64,000 nucleotides of DNA from Lichenibacterium minor. Its GTDB lineage: Bacteria > Pseudomonadota > Alphaproteobacteria > Rhizobiales > Beijerinckiaceae. Made by a program: the position numbers and the translations under genes. How positions within the stretch are numbered: position 1 is the stretch's first letter; each line of letters begins with the position of its first letter. The notes under the pieces were generated by a model that was not told the DNA's origin, did not search any database, and saw only the letters and a list, made by a program, of their open reading frames with translations. The stretch is from positions 186,001-250,000 of the forward strand of contig NZ_QYBB01000002.1 of the NCBI RefSeq assembly GCF_004137685.1. The letters are read 5' to 3'. Of this stretch, positions 44,601 through 54,653 are shown in pieces.

Positions 44601-44772
44601 GGCGGTCCACGTGGTCGGCATCCCGCTCCACTGGGGCTTCATGGGTGCCGCCGTGAAGGGATGGGGGCCGAACTCGCTGACCCCCGTCGTGGGAGACGCG
44701 AATTCCGACACGCCGGAGTTCAAGGCCTTCCTGGTCAACATCGAGCCCACAACGCCGCCCGCCGTCTCGTAA
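41689..44772 (+). CDS. fdoG: Selenocysteine-containing formate dehydrogenase, large subunit
   Basis: 1027-residue catalytic subunit of a membrane-bound, periplasm-facing formate dehydrogenase (FdnG/FdoG type; bis-MGD with Mo or W). The Tat signal is SRRHFLKMAG (residues 6-15). The N-terminal [4Fe-4S] ligands are C54, C57, C61 and C96 (CPYCSVACG ... GTLCPKG). The UGA at 42286-42288 is codon 200 in NQARV-Sec-HGPTVSSLGPTFGRGAMT, exactly the selenocysteine position of FdnG/FdoG, and the same frame continues to 44772, so this is one gene and not a pseudogene. A SECIS-like hairpin follows the UGA. ATG 41689 has AGGAAGGGAGGG upstream. It heads the operon with fdoH and fdoI. Confidence 0.95.
42286..42323 (+). 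promoter_or_regulatory. Selenocysteine UGA codon and SECIS-like hairpin
   Basis: The in-frame TGA is followed within four bases by GGCCC, which can pair with GGGCC about 15 nt later, around a loop holding GGTGTCCAGTTT. Bacterial SECIS elements sit immediately 3' of the UGA and are bound by SelB, which is encoded in the same locus. The exact fold would need a covariance model. Confidence 0.65.
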
Positions 44773-44785
44773 GGGGAGCTAGACC

Positions 44786-45718
44786 ATGTTCATGCCTAAC
44801 GTCCCCGTCGGTCAGCCCGTCCCGGGCTTCTCCGAGAAGGACCTCATCAAGAGGTCGGCCTCTTCCGTGCCGGAGCCGGCACGGAGGCTGACCGAGGTCG
44901 CCAAGCTGATCGACATCTCGAAATGCATCGGCTGCAAGGCCTGCCAGTCGGCGTGCATCGAGTGGAACGACACCCATCCCGAGATGGAGTCGTTCCAGGG
45001 GACCTACATGAACCCCCACGATCTGACGCCCAACATGTTCACTCTGATGCGGTTCAACGAATGGACCAACCCGGAGACGGATAAGCTCGAGTGGCTGATC
45101 CGCAAGGACGGCTGCATGCATTGCTCCGACCCGGGCTGCCTCAAGGCCTGCCCGGCCCCCGGCGCCATCGTGCAATACTCGAACGGCATCGTGGACTTCG
45201 TCCACGACAACTGCATCGGCTGCGGCTACTGCGTGAAGGGCTGCCCCTTCAACATCCCCCGGATCTCGCAGACGGATCACAAGGCGTACAAGTGCACGCT
45301 GTGTTCCGACCGCGTGGCGGTGGGCCAGGGGCCGGCCTGCGCCAAGGCCTGCCCGACGCATGCCATCTCGTTCGGCACCAAGGACGAGATGAAGGCCGAG
45401 GCGGCCGACCGCGTGAAGGATCTGAACTCGCGCGGCTACAAGAACGCGGGCCTCTACGACCCGCCGGGGGTGGGCGGCACGCATGTCATGTACGTGCTGC
45501 AGCACGCCGACAAACCGCACATCTACAACGACCTTCCGGACGACCCGAAGATTTCCAGCCTGGTCCAGGCCTGGAAGGGCGCCGGCAAGTTCGCCGGTCT
45601 GGCGCTGATCGGCTTCGCCGCCGTCGCCAGCGCCGCCCACGCCGTCTTCGCCGGCCAGAACAAGGTCACGAAGCACGACGAGGAAGAGGGTGAAGCGCTG
45701 ACCGGGAAGGACGCATGA
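44786..45718 (+). CDS. fdoH: Formate dehydrogenase iron-sulfur (beta) subunit
   Basis: 310-residue FdnH/FdoH-type subunit with four [4Fe-4S] cluster motifs: [44 protein letters not shown] and CTLCSDR...ACAKACP. A C-terminal membrane anchor ([22 protein letters not shown]) fixes it on the periplasmic side. It conducts electrons from the Mo/W site to the cytochrome b subunit. ATG 44786 follows GGGGAGCT; 13 bp separate it from fdoG and its stop overlaps the next start (ATGA). Confidence 0.95.
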   Translation: MFMPNVPVGQPVPGFSEKDLIKRSASSVPEPARRLTEVAKLIDISKCIGCKACQSACIEWNDTHPEMESFQGTYMNPHDLTPNMFTLMRFNEWTNPETDKLEWLIRKDGCMHCSDPGCLKACPAPGAIVQYSNGIVDFVHDNCIGCGYCVKGCPFNIPRISQTDHKAYKCTLCSDRVAVGQGPACAKACPTHAISFGTKDEMKAEAADRVKDLNSRGYKNAGLYDPPGVGGTHVMYVLQHADKPHIYNDLPDDPKISSLVQAWKGAGKFAGLALIGFAAVASAAHAVFAGQNKVTKHDEEEGEALTGKDA

Positions 45719-46503
45719 GCGAGGCTCTCCGCGACACGGACCGGCTCGATCCGAACCGGAACATCGAGCACCGCACCATGGTGCAGCCGGGGGATGCCAT
45801 CACCCCCGGCACCAAGGGCACGCCCGCCACGGTCAAGCGCTACGGCCCGCTGGCGCGCTTGAACCATTGGGTGGTGGCCTTCAGCCTGATCGCGCTCGCG
45901 CTGTCGGGCCTGGCCCTCTACAGCCCCTACCTGTACTTCCTGACCGGCATCTTCGGCGGCGGGCAGACCACGCGCTGGCTCCATCCGTGGATCGGCGTCC
46001 TGCTGTTCGTGTCCTTCTACGTGTTCTTCGCCCAGCTTTGGCGCGCCAACCTGTTCAACCGGGACGACCTGACCTGGGCCATGCGGTTCAAGGACGTCGT
46101 GGCCGGCAACGAGGAGCGGCTGCCCGAGATGGGCAAGTACAATGCCGGCCAGAAGTTCGTGTTCTGGGGCATGTCGGCGCTGATCCTGGCGCTGATCGGC
46201 ACCGGCGTCCTCATCTGGCAGGAGTATTTCGCGGTCTACACCGCGATCGAGACGCAGCGTTGGGCCGCCCTGCTCCACGCCGCCGCCGCCATCGCGATCA
46301 TCCTGATCTGGATCACGCATGTCTACGCGTCGATCTGGATCCAGGGCACGATGCGGGCCATGACGCGCGGCAACGTGACGGCCGGCTGGGCCTACCGCCA
46401 CCATCGCAAGTGGCTGAAGCAGCTCGCCGGCCTGCGCCGCAAGACGGCTCCCCAGGCCAACGCCGTCGAGCACACCAAAGCGGCGAAGCACCTCGGTCTC
46501 TGA
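45715..46503 (+). CDS. fdoI: Formate dehydrogenase cytochrome b556 (gamma) subunit
   Basis: 262-residue FdoI/FdnI cytochrome b subunit. Four membrane helices carry the His ligands of two b hemes: [21 protein letters not shown] in the first and [27 protein letters not shown] near the last. It accepts electrons from FdoH and reduces quinone. A conserved C-terminal basic tail ([15 protein letters not shown]) is present. Translationally coupled to fdoH by the ATGA overlap. A terminator hairpin follows 38 bp after the stop. Confidence 0.94.
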   Translation: MSEALRDTDRLDPNRNIEHRTMVQPGDAITPGTKGTPATVKRYGPLARLNHWVVAFSLIALALSGLALYSPYLYFLTGIFGGGQTTRWLHPWIGVLLFVSFYVFFAQLWRANLFNRDDLTWAMRFKDVVAGNEERLPEMGKYNAGQKFVFWGMSALILALIGTGVLIWQEYFAVYTAIETQRWAALLHAAAAIAIILIWITHVYASIWIQGTMRAMTRGNVTAGWAYRHHRKWLKQLAGLRRKTAPQANAVEHTKAAKHLGL

Positions 46504-46541
46504 CCGGGGCGCATCTCCGGCCGATCTCGCAGACATGATCG

Positions 46542-46565
46542 AGGCGCCGTTCGCGGCGCCTTTTT
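46542..46565 (+). terminator. Rho-independent terminator after fdoGHI
   Basis: AGGCGCCG-TTCG-CGGCGCCT forms a perfect eight-pair stem with a tetraloop, followed by TTTT. It would separate fdoGHI from the fdhE-selAB genes, giving at least partial termination. Confidence 0.8.
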
Positions 46566-46614
46566 CATGGGTAGGCCGTCGGCGCGACATTGCCTGTCGC
46601 CGCCGAAAAGCTAC

Positions 46615-47538
46615 ATGTCATCCATGTCCGACCCGAGATCCATCGAAGCCGACCCGACCGCGATCGGCGGCGTCGTCACACCGCCCTTCGCCCGGCTGCC
46701 CGATCCGGACGCGCTGTTCGTGAAACGCAGCCTGCGCCTGCGCGCCTATGCGGAGCAGAGCGACCTGAAACCCTTCCTGCTGTTCCTGGCGGGCGTCGCC
46801 GACGCGCAGGCCGCCATCCTGCCGCTGCTGCCCCCCGTCGAGCCGCCCGACCCCGAAGCCCTGGCCCGCGCGCGCGACAACGCCATGCCGCCGGTCGACC
46901 GCGCCGCCATCGCGCCCGACGCCGCCTTCGACGCCACCTTCGAGGCCCTGTTCGACGCGGCCGCCGCGGTCGACCAGCCCGACGAGGCGCGCGCGGCGCT
47001 CGCCCGCATCAAGGGAGACCGGGCGCTCCGCGACACCTGCAGCCGCACCGTCCTGGCCGGCGAGCGGCCGGACACCGGCCTGGCCGAACACGCCTATGCG
47101 GCCGCGGCGCTGCAGGTCCACATGGCGCGCCTGGCCGCCACGCTGGACCCGGCGTCGCTGGTCCCGGTCGGCACCGGCGCCTGCCCGTGCTGCGGCGGCC
47201 CGCCGGTGTCGTCCACGGTGGTCGGCTGGATGGGGGCGGACGGCGCCCGCTATTGCACCTGCGCGCTGTGCGCCACGATGTGGAACGTCGTGCGGGTCAA
47301 ATGCACGCTCTGCGACTCGACCAAGGGCATCACCTACATGGGCGTCGACGGCGGCACCGACACCGTGAAGGCCGAAACCTGCGACGAATGCGGGCGCTAC
47401 GTGAAGATCCTGCAGGGGCAGAAGGACATGCTGGTCGACGCCGTGGCGGACGACGTCGGCAGCCTCGGGCTCGACATGCTGATGCAGGGCACGCGCTACA
47501 AGCGCGGCGCCTACGACCCGTTCCTGCTGGGCTATTGA
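46615..47538 (+). CDS. fdhE: Formate dehydrogenase accessory protein FdhE
   Basis: 307-residue FdhE, a rubredoxin-like iron protein needed for maturation of the Tat-exported formate dehydrogenase. The C-terminal half has the expected C-x-x-C pairs: CPCCGGPPVSS, CTCALCATMWNVVRVKCTLC, TCDECGRYVK. The end DMLMQGTRYKRGAYDPFLLGY is typical. Length matches E. coli FdhE (309). ATG 46615 or 46624 are the likely starts; the upstream extension contains terminator sequence. Its stop lies inside the selA start region. Confidence 0.92.
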   Translation: MSSMSDPRSIEADPTAIGGVVTPPFARLPDPDALFVKRSLRLRAYAEQSDLKPFLLFLAGVADAQAAILPLLPPVEPPDPEALARARDNAMPPVDRAAIAPDAAFDATFEALFDAAAAVDQPDEARAALARIKGDRALRDTCSRTVLAGERPDTGLAEHAYAAAALQVHMARLAATLDPASLVPVGTGACPCCGGPPVSSTVVGWMGADGARYCTCALCATMWNVVRVKCTLCDSTKGITYMGVDGGTDTVKAETCDECGRYVKILQGQKDMLVDAVADDVGSLGLDMLMQGTRYKRGAYDPFLLGY

Positions 47539-47543
47539 CGGGC

Positions 47544-48959
47544 GTGCCGGCGCCGAACCTCCGCCTGCGCGACCTGCCCGGGGTCGACGACGTGATGCGC
47601 CACGCCGACGGTGCCGCCCTGGTGGAGCGCTTCGGGCGCGCCGAGGTGGCCGAAGCGGTCCGCGCCGCGGTGGGCGACCTCCGCACGTCGCTGCGCGCGG
47701 GCGCCGAGGCGGACGTTTCGCGCGAAGCCGTGTCGGCCGAGGCCGGCCGCCGGCTCGCCGCGCGGGGGCGCTCGGCGCTGCGCCCGCTGTTCAACCTCAC
47801 CGGGACGGTGCTGCACACCAACCTCGGCCGGGCCATCCTGCCCGAAGCCGCGATCGGCGCGGCCGTCGACGCCATGGCCAGCCCCGTGGCGCTGGAATAC
47901 GACCTCGACACCGGCCGGCGCGGCGAGCGCGACGACCACGTCCGCGCGCTGCTGCGCGAGGTGACCGGCGCCGAGGACGGCACGGTGGTGAACAACAACG
48001 CCGCCGCGGTGCTGCTGGTCATCAACACCTTCGCCTGCAACCGCGAAGCCGTGGTGTCGCGCGGCGAGCTCGTGGAGATCGGCGGCTCGTTCCGCATCCC
48101 CGAGCTGATGACCCAGGCCGGCGCCACCTTACGCGAGGTCGGCACCACCAACCGCACCCACCCGCGCGACTACGTGGACGGGTTCGGCCCGGACACGGGC
48201 CTCGTCATGAAGGTCCACACCTCCAACTACCGCATCGAGGGCTACACCGCCGAGGTCGGGGCACCGGAGCTCACCGGCCTCGCCCGCGCGGCGGGCGTCA
48301 CCTTCTGCAACGACCTCGGCTCCGGCACGCTGGTGGACCTGTCGCGCTGGGGGCTCCGGCACGAGCCCACGGTGCGCGAAGCCGTGGCGGACGGCGCCGA
48401 CCTCGTCACCTTCTCGGGCGACAAGCTGCTCGGCGGCCCGCAGGTGGGCTTCGTCGTCGGCACCAGCGCGGCGATCGCCCGCGTCAACCGCAACCCGATG
48501 AAGCGGGCGCTGCGCGTCGACAAGCTGCGGCTCGCCGCCCTCGAAGCCACGCTGAAGCTTTACCGCGACCCCGACCGCCTCGACGCCACCCTGCCGACGC
48601 TGCGCCTGCTGGCCCGCCCCGCGGCCGACATCGCCGCCCTCGCGGAGCGCATGCTCGGCCCCGCCGCCGCGGCGCTGCCCGGCTACGCGGTGTCGGTCGG
48701 CGCCTGCCGCTCGCAGATCGGCTCGGGCGCCCTGCCGGTCGACACGATCGCCAGCGCCGGCCTGTTCATCCGCCCCGCCGACCGCGGCGGAGACGACGCG
48801 CTCGGCCGCCTCGCCGCCGCGCTGCGCGCCCTGCCCCGCCCCGTCGTCGGCCGCGTCAGCGAGGGCGCGCTCGTGCTCGACCTGCGCTGCCTCGAAGACG
48901 AGCCCGGCTTCATCGCCACCCTGCAGGATCTTTCGCGGACCCTCCATGCCGTTCCTTGA
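47544..48959 (+). CDS. selA: L-seryl-tRNA(Sec) selenium transferase
   Basis: 471-residue SelA (E. coli 463), a decameric PLP enzyme converting Ser-tRNA(Sec) to Sec-tRNA(Sec) with selenophosphate. [66 protein letters not shown], and the PLP Lys (about 294) in [13 protein letters not shown] are all diagnostic. The start is GTG 47544, or TTG 47535 which would overlap the FdhE stop. Its last 14 bp overlap the Sel1-repeat gene. Confidence 0.94.
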   Translation: MPAPNLRLRDLPGVDDVMRHADGAALVERFGRAEVAEAVRAAVGDLRTSLRAGAEADVSREAVSAEAGRRLAARGRSALRPLFNLTGTVLHTNLGRAILPEAAIGAAVDAMASPVALEYDLDTGRRGERDDHVRALLREVTGAEDGTVVNNNAAAVLLVINTFACNREAVVSRGELVEIGGSFRIPELMTQAGATLREVGTTNRTHPRDYVDGFGPDTGLVMKVHTSNYRIEGYTAEVGAPELTGLARAAGVTFCNDLGSGTLVDLSRWGLRHEPTVREAVADGADLVTFSGDKLLGGPQVGFVVGTSAAIARVNRNPMKRALRVDKLRLAALEATLKLYRDPDRLDATLPTLRLLARPAADIAALAERMLGPAAAALPGYAVSVGACRSQIGSGALPVDTIASAGLFIRPADRGGDDALGRLAAALRALPRPVVGRVSEGALVLDLRCLEDEPGFIATLQDLSRTLHAVP

Positions 48960-49743
48960 CCGCCTGCTCGGGCGCAAAGCCGAAGACACCGCCGCCGCGA
49001 TGGACCGCGCCGGGGCGCTCGCCGCCGCGGGTGACTATGCCGGGGCCCTCGCGGTCTGGGAGCCGCTGGCCCGCAAGGGGCACGCCCGCGCGCGCAACAA
49101 CATCGGCGCCTGCTTCGCCGAAGGGCTCGGCGTGGAGCGCGACCCCGCGCTGGCCCACCGCTGGATCGGCCTCGCCGCCGAAGCGCGCGACCCGGTGGCC
49201 CAGCGCAACCTCGCGTCCCTGTATTTCCGCGGGGAAGGCGTGGAGCAGGACGACGCGGAAGCGGCGTGGCGCTACCGGCTCGGCGCGGAGAACGGCGACG
49301 CCCCGTCGCAGGACATGCTGAGCTACATGATGCTGGAAGGCGTGGGGCTCGACCAGGACCTCGTCGGCGCGCGGCAATGGGCGGAGCGGGCCGCCGCCGC
49401 CGGCGTCGCGTCCGCCATGACGCGGCTCGGCTGCATCCACAACGACGCCACCGGGACGCCGCGCGACCCCGAGAAGGCGGTGTCCTGGTGGCGCCGCGCG
49501 GCCGCGCGCGGGGACGCCGACGCGCAATCCTTCCTCGGCGCGGCGTTGCTGGTCGGCATCGGCGTGCCGCGCGACCCGGTGGACGCGCTGGCCTGGCTCC
49601 TCCGCGCGCAGAACGGCGGCAGCCTGAAGGCGCCCGCCTACCTGCCGACCGCCCGGGGGGCCGTCGACGCGGACGGCATGGCGGAAGCCGAGCGCCGTGC
49701 CGCCGCGCCCCTGCCCGGGGGCAGGCCGGGAGTGGCGGCTTGA
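48946..49743 (+). CDS. Sel1-like repeat protein encoded between selA and selB
   Basis: 265 residues made almost entirely of Sel1-type helical repeats: [107 protein letters not shown] (about 36 residues each). No signal peptide, so cytosolic. Such proteins scaffold other proteins. Its ATG overlaps selA by 14 bp and its TGA overlaps the selB start, so it is made together with the selenocysteine machinery; a role in that pathway is inferred, not shown. Confidence 0.88.
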   Translation: MPFLDRLLGRKAEDTAAAMDRAGALAAAGDYAGALAVWEPLARKGHARARNNIGACFAEGLGVERDPALAHRWIGLAAEARDPVAQRNLASLYFRGEGVEQDDAEAAWRYRLGAENGDAPSQDMLSYMMLEGVGLDQDLVGARQWAERAAAAGVASAMTRLGCIHNDATGTPRDPEKAVSWWRRAAARGDADAQSFLGAALLVGIGVPRDPVDALAWLLRAQNGGSLKAPAYLPTARGAVDADGMAEAERRAAAPLPGGRPGVAA

Positions 49744-51665
49744 TCGTCGGCACGGCCGGCCACGTCGACCACGGCAAGACGGCGCTGGTCCGCGCCCTCA
49801 CGGGCACCGACACCGACCGGCTGCCGGAGGAGAAGAAGCGCGGCATCACCATCGACCTCGGCTTCGCCTACCTGCCGACCGGCGACGGCGACGCGCTGGG
49901 CTTCGTCGACGTGCCGGGCCACGAGCGCTTCGTCGGCACCATGGTGGCGGGCGCGACCGGGATTGACCTCCTCCTGCTGATCGTGGCGGCCGACGACGGC
50001 GTGATGCCGCAAACGCGCGAGCACCTCGCCATCGCGGACCTCCTGGGGCTGCGCCGCGCCCTCGTGGTGATGAGCAAGGCCGACCTCGCCGACGCGGAGC
50101 GCCGCGCCGCCGTGGAAGCGGAGATCCGCGGCGTTCTCGCCGGCACGGCGCTGGCCGACGCCCCCGTGCTGCCGGTGTCGACCGTCACGGGCGAGAACGT
50201 GGAAGCGCTGAAGGCGGCGCTGGACGCCGAACGCGCGGCCCGGGCCGGGCGCGACGGCGCCGGGCGCTTCCGCCTCGCCGTCGACCGCTCCTTCGTGCTC
50301 GCGGGCGCCGGCACGGTCGTCACCGGCACGGTGCTGTCGGGGAGCGTCGCGGTCGGCGACCGCGTGACGCTGAGCCCGTCCGGCACCGCCGCCCGCGTGC
50401 GCTCCCTCCACGCCCAGAACCACGCCGCCGAGCGCGGCCTCGCGGGCCAGCGCTGTGCCCTGAACCTCGCCGGCGTCGAGCGCGCCGCCGTGCGGCGCGG
50501 CGACGTGGCGCTCGACCCCTCGCTGCACGCGCCCACCGACCGCATCGACGTGCGCCTGCGCGTGCTGCCCGGCGAGCCCAAGCCGACCACGACCTGGCTG
50601 CCCGTGCGGCTGCACCACGGCGCGTCCGACGTCGCGGCGCGCCTCGTGCCCCTGGCGGCCGACGGCATCGCGCCGGGGGCGGAGGGCTTCGCCCAGCTCG
50701 TGCTGGAGCACCCGATCGCGGCGGCGGCCGGCGACCGTTTCGTGCTGCGGGACACGTCGGCGCGGCGCACGCTCGGCGGCGGCACGCTGCTCGACCTCAG
50801 GCCCCCCGCCCGCAAGCGCCGCACACCCGAGCGGTTGGCCCAGCTCGACGCCCTGTCCGAGCCCGCGCCGGAGCGCGCCGTCGCGCGGCTGCTCGACCTC
50901 GCCCCCTTCACGGTGGACCTCACCGGCTTCTGCCGCGACCGCGCGCTCGCCGCGGACGCCCCCGACGCCCTGGCGCGACACCTCGGCCTCGTGGCCCTGA
51001 GGGTCGGCGACGGCGTCACGGCCCTGTCGGCCGCGCGGTGGGACGCCTATGCGGCGGCGCTGGCGGAAGCGCTCGCGGCCTTCCACGCCGAAAATCCTGA
51101 CCTGCAGGGGCTCGGCTCGGAACGGCTGCGGCTGCAGCTCGAGCCGCGGCTGCCGCGCCCCGTCTACGTGGCGGCGCTGGCGCGGCTGGTCGAGGCCGGG
51201 CGCGTCGCCACCGAGGGGTCCTGGGTCCGGCTGCCGGACCATGTGGCGCGCCTCAGCCCCGCCGACGAGGCGCTGTGGGCCCGCATCGCGCCCCTGGTCG
51301 CCAAGCACGAGGAGCGGTTCCGCCCGCCGCGGGTGCGCGACGTGGCGGGCCTGCTCGGCGCCGCCGAAACGGAGGTGCGCCGCGTGTGCAAGCTCGTCGG
51401 CCGCTCGGGGCGGATCGACCAGGTGGCGCACGACCATTTCTTCACCCGCGCCACCGTGTCCGAGATGGCGGCGATCGTGGCGGACCTGTCCGGTTCTGCC
51501 GGAACCGGCGAGTTCACCGCCGCGCAGTTCCGCGACCGGGTGGAGAACGGCCGCAAGGTGGCGATCCAGATCCTGGAATTCTTCGACCGCCACGGCCTCA
51601 CCATGCGCCGCGGCGACCTCCGCCGCCTGAACCCGCACCGCGCCGACCTGTTCGGCGCGCCCTGA
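49740..51665 (+). CDS. selB: Selenocysteine-specific elongation factor
   Basis: 641-residue SelB. The N-terminal GTPase shows [13 protein letters not shown] (G1), [12 protein letters not shown] (switch I), DVPGHERFV (G3) and SKADL (G4). EF-Tu-like domains 2-3 follow ([26 protein letters not shown]). The C-terminal ~230 residues are the winged-helix array that binds the SECIS hairpin ([50 protein letters not shown]). The start is TTG 49740, overlapping the previous stop by four bases. It delivers Sec-tRNA to the fdoG UGA. Confidence 0.95.
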   Translation: MIVGTAGHVDHGKTALVRALTGTDTDRLPEEKKRGITIDLGFAYLPTGDGDALGFVDVPGHERFVGTMVAGATGIDLLLLIVAADDGVMPQTREHLAIADLLGLRRALVVMSKADLADAERRAAVEAEIRGVLAGTALADAPVLPVSTVTGENVEALKAALDAERAARAGRDGAGRFRLAVDRSFVLAGAGTVVTGTVLSGSVAVGDRVTLSPSGTAARVRSLHAQNHAAERGLAGQRCALNLAGVERAAVRRGDVALDPSLHAPTDRIDVRLRVLPGEPKPTTTWLPVRLHHGASDVAARLVPLAADGIAPGAEGFAQLVLEHPIAAAAGDRFVLRDTSARRTLGGGTLLDLRPPARKRRTPERLAQLDALSEPAPERAVARLLDLAPFTVDLTGFCRDRALAADAPDALARHLGLVALRVGDGVTALSAARWDAYAAALAEALAAFHAENPDLQGLGSERLRLQLEPRLPRPVYVAALARLVEAGRVATEGSWVRLPDHVARLSPADEALWARIAPLVAKHEERFRPPRVRDVAGLLGAAETEVRRVCKLVGRSGRIDQVAHDHFFTRATVSEMAAIVADLSGSAGTGEFTAAQFRDRVENGRKVAIQILEFFDRHGLTMRRGDLRRLNPHRADLFGAP

Positions 51666-51684
51666 CGCCGGAGCCCGGGGACAA

Positions 51685-51774
51685 TTGACCAACACGCAGT
51701 TCATCGTCGGCGTCGCCCTCTGCCTCGCGATCGGCGCGCTTTGGGCCTGGTGGCGGCGACCGCCGCGGGCTTGA
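51685..51774 (+). CDS. Possible 29-residue single-helix membrane peptide
   Basis: TTG 51685 starts MTNTQFIVGVALCLAIGALW followed by AWWRRPPRA and a stop at 51774: one hydrophobic helix and a basic C-terminus. It lies 19 bp after selB behind GGAGCCCGGGG. Short size and a TTG start make it uncertain. Confidence 0.3.
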   Translation: MTNTQFIVGVALCLAIGALWAWWRRPPRA

Positions 51775-51950
51775 AAGGGAGCGAGGCACAGGTCCGATAC
51801 ACCCAAGGGCCCTGAGCGCGGCCGGGTCGCGCGACGGGAAACGGTGCCGGTGCGACGGAACTGCGACGGCCCGCCGCGCGTCGGTCCCGGGGGCGCGCCC
51901 CGCGCCACCGCCGGATCGGGCGGGGCGGACGGGCCACACGGAGACCGACC

Positions 51951-52589
51951 ATGAGAAGCATCACGCTGGGGCTGGCCTTGGGCCTGCTCGGGGGCGTCGC
52001 GATGGCCAGCGCCGCCGGGGCGCAGACGCCGCCCGCCCCGCCCTCACCGCCGCCGGCGCTGAAGCAGCCCGCCGCCGGCCCGGCGCCCGCTCCGGCCGCG
52101 CCACAGCCGGGTATGCCCCCGGCGAACGCGCCGACGCCGCCGGCCGCGCCGGGCCAGCAGAGCGCACAGAACGGCCAGCCCGCCGTGCCCGCGCCGAGCG
52201 GCCCGCCCGAAGGCATGATCGTGGAAACGCCGAACGGCTTCTACCTCGTGCGCCCCGGCGACCCGAACCCGCAGCACCTCGACTTCGGGCGCGGCGGCCA
52301 GGGTCCGATGCGCATGGGCCAGCCGGGCCCGGGCCGACCCATGATGGGCCAGGCCGGCCTGCCGGACGGCGAGGACGCCATGGGCGACATGGCCGAGGAC
52401 GGCGCGCCGCCCCCGCCGCCGCCCCGCCGCGGTCCCCCGCCCCGTCCGCCGGAAGCCAAGGGCGCGCACCTGCACATCCACACCCCCAACCTCGACGTCA
52501 ACGTGAAGTGCCCGGACGACGAGCCCATCAAGGGCTGCGTGGACGCCATCTCGCAGCTGATGGACAAGGCCAACACCCAGACCCACTGA
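51951..52589 (+). CDS. Secreted proline-rich protein
   Basis: 212 residues: a signal peptide (residues 1-25, LGLALGLLGGVAMASAAGAQ), a Pro/Ala-rich region (about 26-85), a short folded block (EGMIVETPNGFYLVRPGDPNPQ), a Met/Gly/Pro-rich stretch, and a conserved-looking C-terminus (HLHIHTPNLDVNVKCPDDEP then CVDAISQLMDKA) with two cysteines. The C-terminal motif may bind metal or form a disulfide. Function unknown. ATG 51951 follows GGAGACCGACC. Confidence 0.7.
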   Translation: MRSITLGLALGLLGGVAMASAAGAQTPPAPPSPPPALKQPAAGPAPAPAAPQPGMPPANAPTPPAAPGQQSAQNGQPAVPAPSGPPEGMIVETPNGFYLVRPGDPNPQHLDFGRGGQGPMRMGQPGPGRPMMGQAGLPDGEDAMGDMAEDGAPPPPPPRRGPPPRPPEAKGAHLHIHTPNLDVNVKCPDDEPIKGCVDAISQLMDKANTQTH

Positions 52590-52652
52590 CCAAGCCCCGC
52601 TGACGCCGGCGGTGCAGCCGCGCCGCCGGTGCCGTTCCCGGAGTATGTCCCC

Positions 52653-53354
52653 ATGGCAGATGTCCCCTATGCGTCGGCTCTCGTCATCGGGGCGGGCGGT
52701 GGCATCAGCGCTTCCGTGGCGCGCGCCTTCGCGGGCGCGGGGCTGGCGGTGGCTCTGGCCGCCCGCGACCCGGGAAAGCTCGCCGCTCTCGCCGGCGAGG
52801 TCGGGGGAGCCGCCTTCGCGGTCGACGCCGCCGATCCGGCGGGAATGGAGCGGCTCTTCGCCGAGGTGGACGGCGCCATCGGGGCTCCCGACGTCGTGGT
52901 CTACAATCCGAGCCTGCGGGCACGGGGCTCGATCCTCGACCTCGACCCGGAGGACGTCCGCAGCGCCATCGCGGTGTCGGCCTTCGGCGAGTTCCTCGCC
53001 GTGCAGCAGGCGGCGCGGCGCATGGTGCCCAAGGGGCGTGGCGCGGTGCTGTTCACCGGCGCCTCGGCCAGCGTGAAGGGCTACCCGCTGTCGGCGCCAT
53101 TCGCGATGGGCAAGTTCGCGCTGCGGGGCCTCGCCCAGAGCGCCGCGCGCGAGCTCGGGCCGAAGGGCATCCACGTGGCCCATGTGGTGATCGACGGCGC
53201 CGTGAGGAGCGCGTCCCGCCCCGAGCCGGCCGACCGGCCCGATTCGATGCTCGACCCCGACGCGGTCGCGCAGACCTACCTGTCGCTGCTGCGCCAGCCG
53301 CGCAGCGCGTGGTCGCTGGAGGTCGAGCTCCGGCCCTGGGTCGAGAGTTTCTAG
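52653..53354 (+). CDS. SDR family protein with Phe in place of the catalytic Tyr
   Basis: 233-residue SDR. The cofactor loop reads VIGAGGGISASVARAFAGAG (weakly canonical), VVYNPSLRARG replaces NNAG, VLFTGASASVKG carries the Ser, and the YxxxK site reads PFAMGKFALRGLAQSAAREL with Phe instead of Tyr. This variant is seen in a subgroup of bacterial SDRs. ATG 52653 (MADVPYASALVIGAGG) is favoured over the start at 52629. Activity as a dehydrogenase is uncertain. Confidence 0.8.
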   Translation: MADVPYASALVIGAGGGISASVARAFAGAGLAVALAARDPGKLAALAGEVGGAAFAVDAADPAGMERLFAEVDGAIGAPDVVVYNPSLRARGSILDLDPEDVRSAIAVSAFGEFLAVQQAARRMVPKGRGAVLFTGASASVKGYPLSAPFAMGKFALRGLAQSAARELGPKGIHVAHVVIDGAVRSASRPEPADRPDSMLDPDAVAQTYLSLLRQPRSAWSLEVELRPWVESF

Positions 53355-53560
53355 GCGGACCCCATCGCCCGGGAATCGCGATCGTCCGCCATCTCGGAAG
53401 CGGATGGCTCGACCCCACGGGCCGCCGCCGGCGGATCCGGCCGGCCGTTCCATCGCGGCCCCTCATCCCGAACATCACACCTCTGCGTTGGATGTCCGGC
53501 CGCCCGCCGTCCATGTTTCGCGCCGCCAATGAGGCGACGCGGGATGGTGGGCGGGTATCC

Positions 53561-53833
53561 ATGGAACAGGCGAGACACGGGGCCGACGGTGCGGCCACGG
53601 GGCGGACGGCTTTCGCGATCCTCCCCGTCGTCCTGCGCGGCGCGCTGATCACCCTGCCGCTGATGGCGCTGCGGGCGATGTTCGTTTCGCGCGGACAGCC
53701 CCTGTCGGCCCTCAGCGACGACCAGCTCCGCGACATCGGACTCACGCGCGACGACATCGCGCCCCCGCACGAGCGGACGCGCTCCGCCGACCTCGACGCC
53801 CACCGGATGCTGCGGGGGTGCGACTGGCGGTGA
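53561..53833 (+). CDS. DUF1127 domain protein
   Basis: 90 residues. The C-terminal DUF1127 motif is LSALSDDQLRDIGLTRDDI, preceded by a hydrophobic helix (LRGALITLPLMALRAMF). It is a small alphaproteobacterial protein with suggested roles in RNA metabolism or stress. ATG 53561 chosen; an in-frame ATG about 48 bases upstream is possible. The gene lies alone, with 151 bp of gene-free sequence before the convergent membrane protein. Confidence 0.78.
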   Translation: MEQARHGADGAATGRTAFAILPVVLRGALITLPLMALRAMFVSRGQPLSALSDDQLRDIGLTRDDIAPPHERTRSADLDAHRMLRGCDWR

Positions 53834-53984
53834 CGCGATGGCGCGATCAGTCCGCTGCCCGTCCGGTTCGCGCCTTTCGCCCCTGCGAGCCCCCGCTGCC
53901 CGTTCGACGACAGCGCGGGGATGAGCGTGACGGATTATGTCAACCGGCTGCCCCCGAGCGCCGCCCGAGGCGGGCCGTCGCCCG

Positions 53985-54590
53985 TCACCGCGCGGGCGTC
54001 TGCGGCGGCAGGGGGGCGCCGCTCCGCATCAGCCAGAACATCACCAGAAGCACGATGAGGGCGATGCAGAGCCCCACGATGGCGCGCGAGCTCAACTGGA
54101 AATTGGAACGCCCCTGCGCGATGCCGATGCGCGGCGGGGGGGCCTGGGCGACCCGGACGGTTTCGGGGGCGCGCTGCGGCGGCCCCGGGACGGCACCCGG
54201 CACGTCCGGGCCGCGGCCGTCGAGCACCGCCTGGGCGAGGTGGCGGTAGGTGGCGAGGCGGCGCGCCGTGCTTTCGCCGAGCAGGTAGGAATGCACCTCG
54301 GCGGCCTCGGGCATGCGGCCCTGGAGGCGGCTGTAGGCTTCCAGCCAATCGTATTTGTTCTGCTTGTAGATCGAGTAGGCGACGAGCCCGACGATGTCGC
54401 TGTCCCCCGTCACGAGGCTGGTGAAGACGACGTTGTGCTCTGCGGGGTCGACGATGGCGGGGTCGGGGCCGACCGCGGCGTCCCTCAGGGTCGCCGGCAT
54501 GGGGCGCTCCGTCATCGGGCGCTCGGACACGGGGCGCTCCGCCTCGATCCGCGCTGCAGTCTGGTCCATCGTGCCGGCCCCTTTGTCCAT
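53985..54590 (-). CDS. Conserved membrane protein of unknown function
   Basis: 201 residues. The middle contains [20 protein letters not shown] and [28 protein letters not shown], a block I associate with conserved hypothetical proteins of Hyphomicrobiales. A Pro-rich linker leads to one C-terminal membrane helix ([19 protein letters not shown]). It is tail-anchored, with the bulk probably in the cytosol. The N-terminus has a short repeat ([15 protein letters not shown]). ATG 54590 is divergent from the RNase HII gene. Function unknown. Confidence 0.72.
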   Translation of the reverse strand: MDKGAGTMDQTAARIEAERPVSERPMTERPMPATLRDAAVGPDPAIVDPAEHNVVFTSLVTGDSDIVGLVAYSIYKQNKYDWLEAYSRLQGRMPEAAEVHSYLLGESTARRLATYRHLAQAVLDGRGPDVPGAVPGPPQRAPETVRVAQAPPPRIGIAQGRSNFQLSSRAIVGLCIALIVLLVMFWLMRSGAPLPPQTPAR

Positions 54591-54653
54591 GCTAGTCCAA
54601 CGATCCGAAGCGCCGCCCGGGTCCCGGCCGACGGCCGAAACGAGGGTGCCACA

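Noticed and set aside
41704..44631. 975-codon minus-strand frame opposite fdoG
   Set aside because: No domains, His/Val/Arg-rich; it mirrors codon bias of the strongly recognised formate dehydrogenase gene.
51791..51806. Another copy of the 30-bp palindrome after selB
   Set aside because: GGTCCGATACACCCAA matches only part of the repeat and lacks the GGGT half of the dyad; likely chance.
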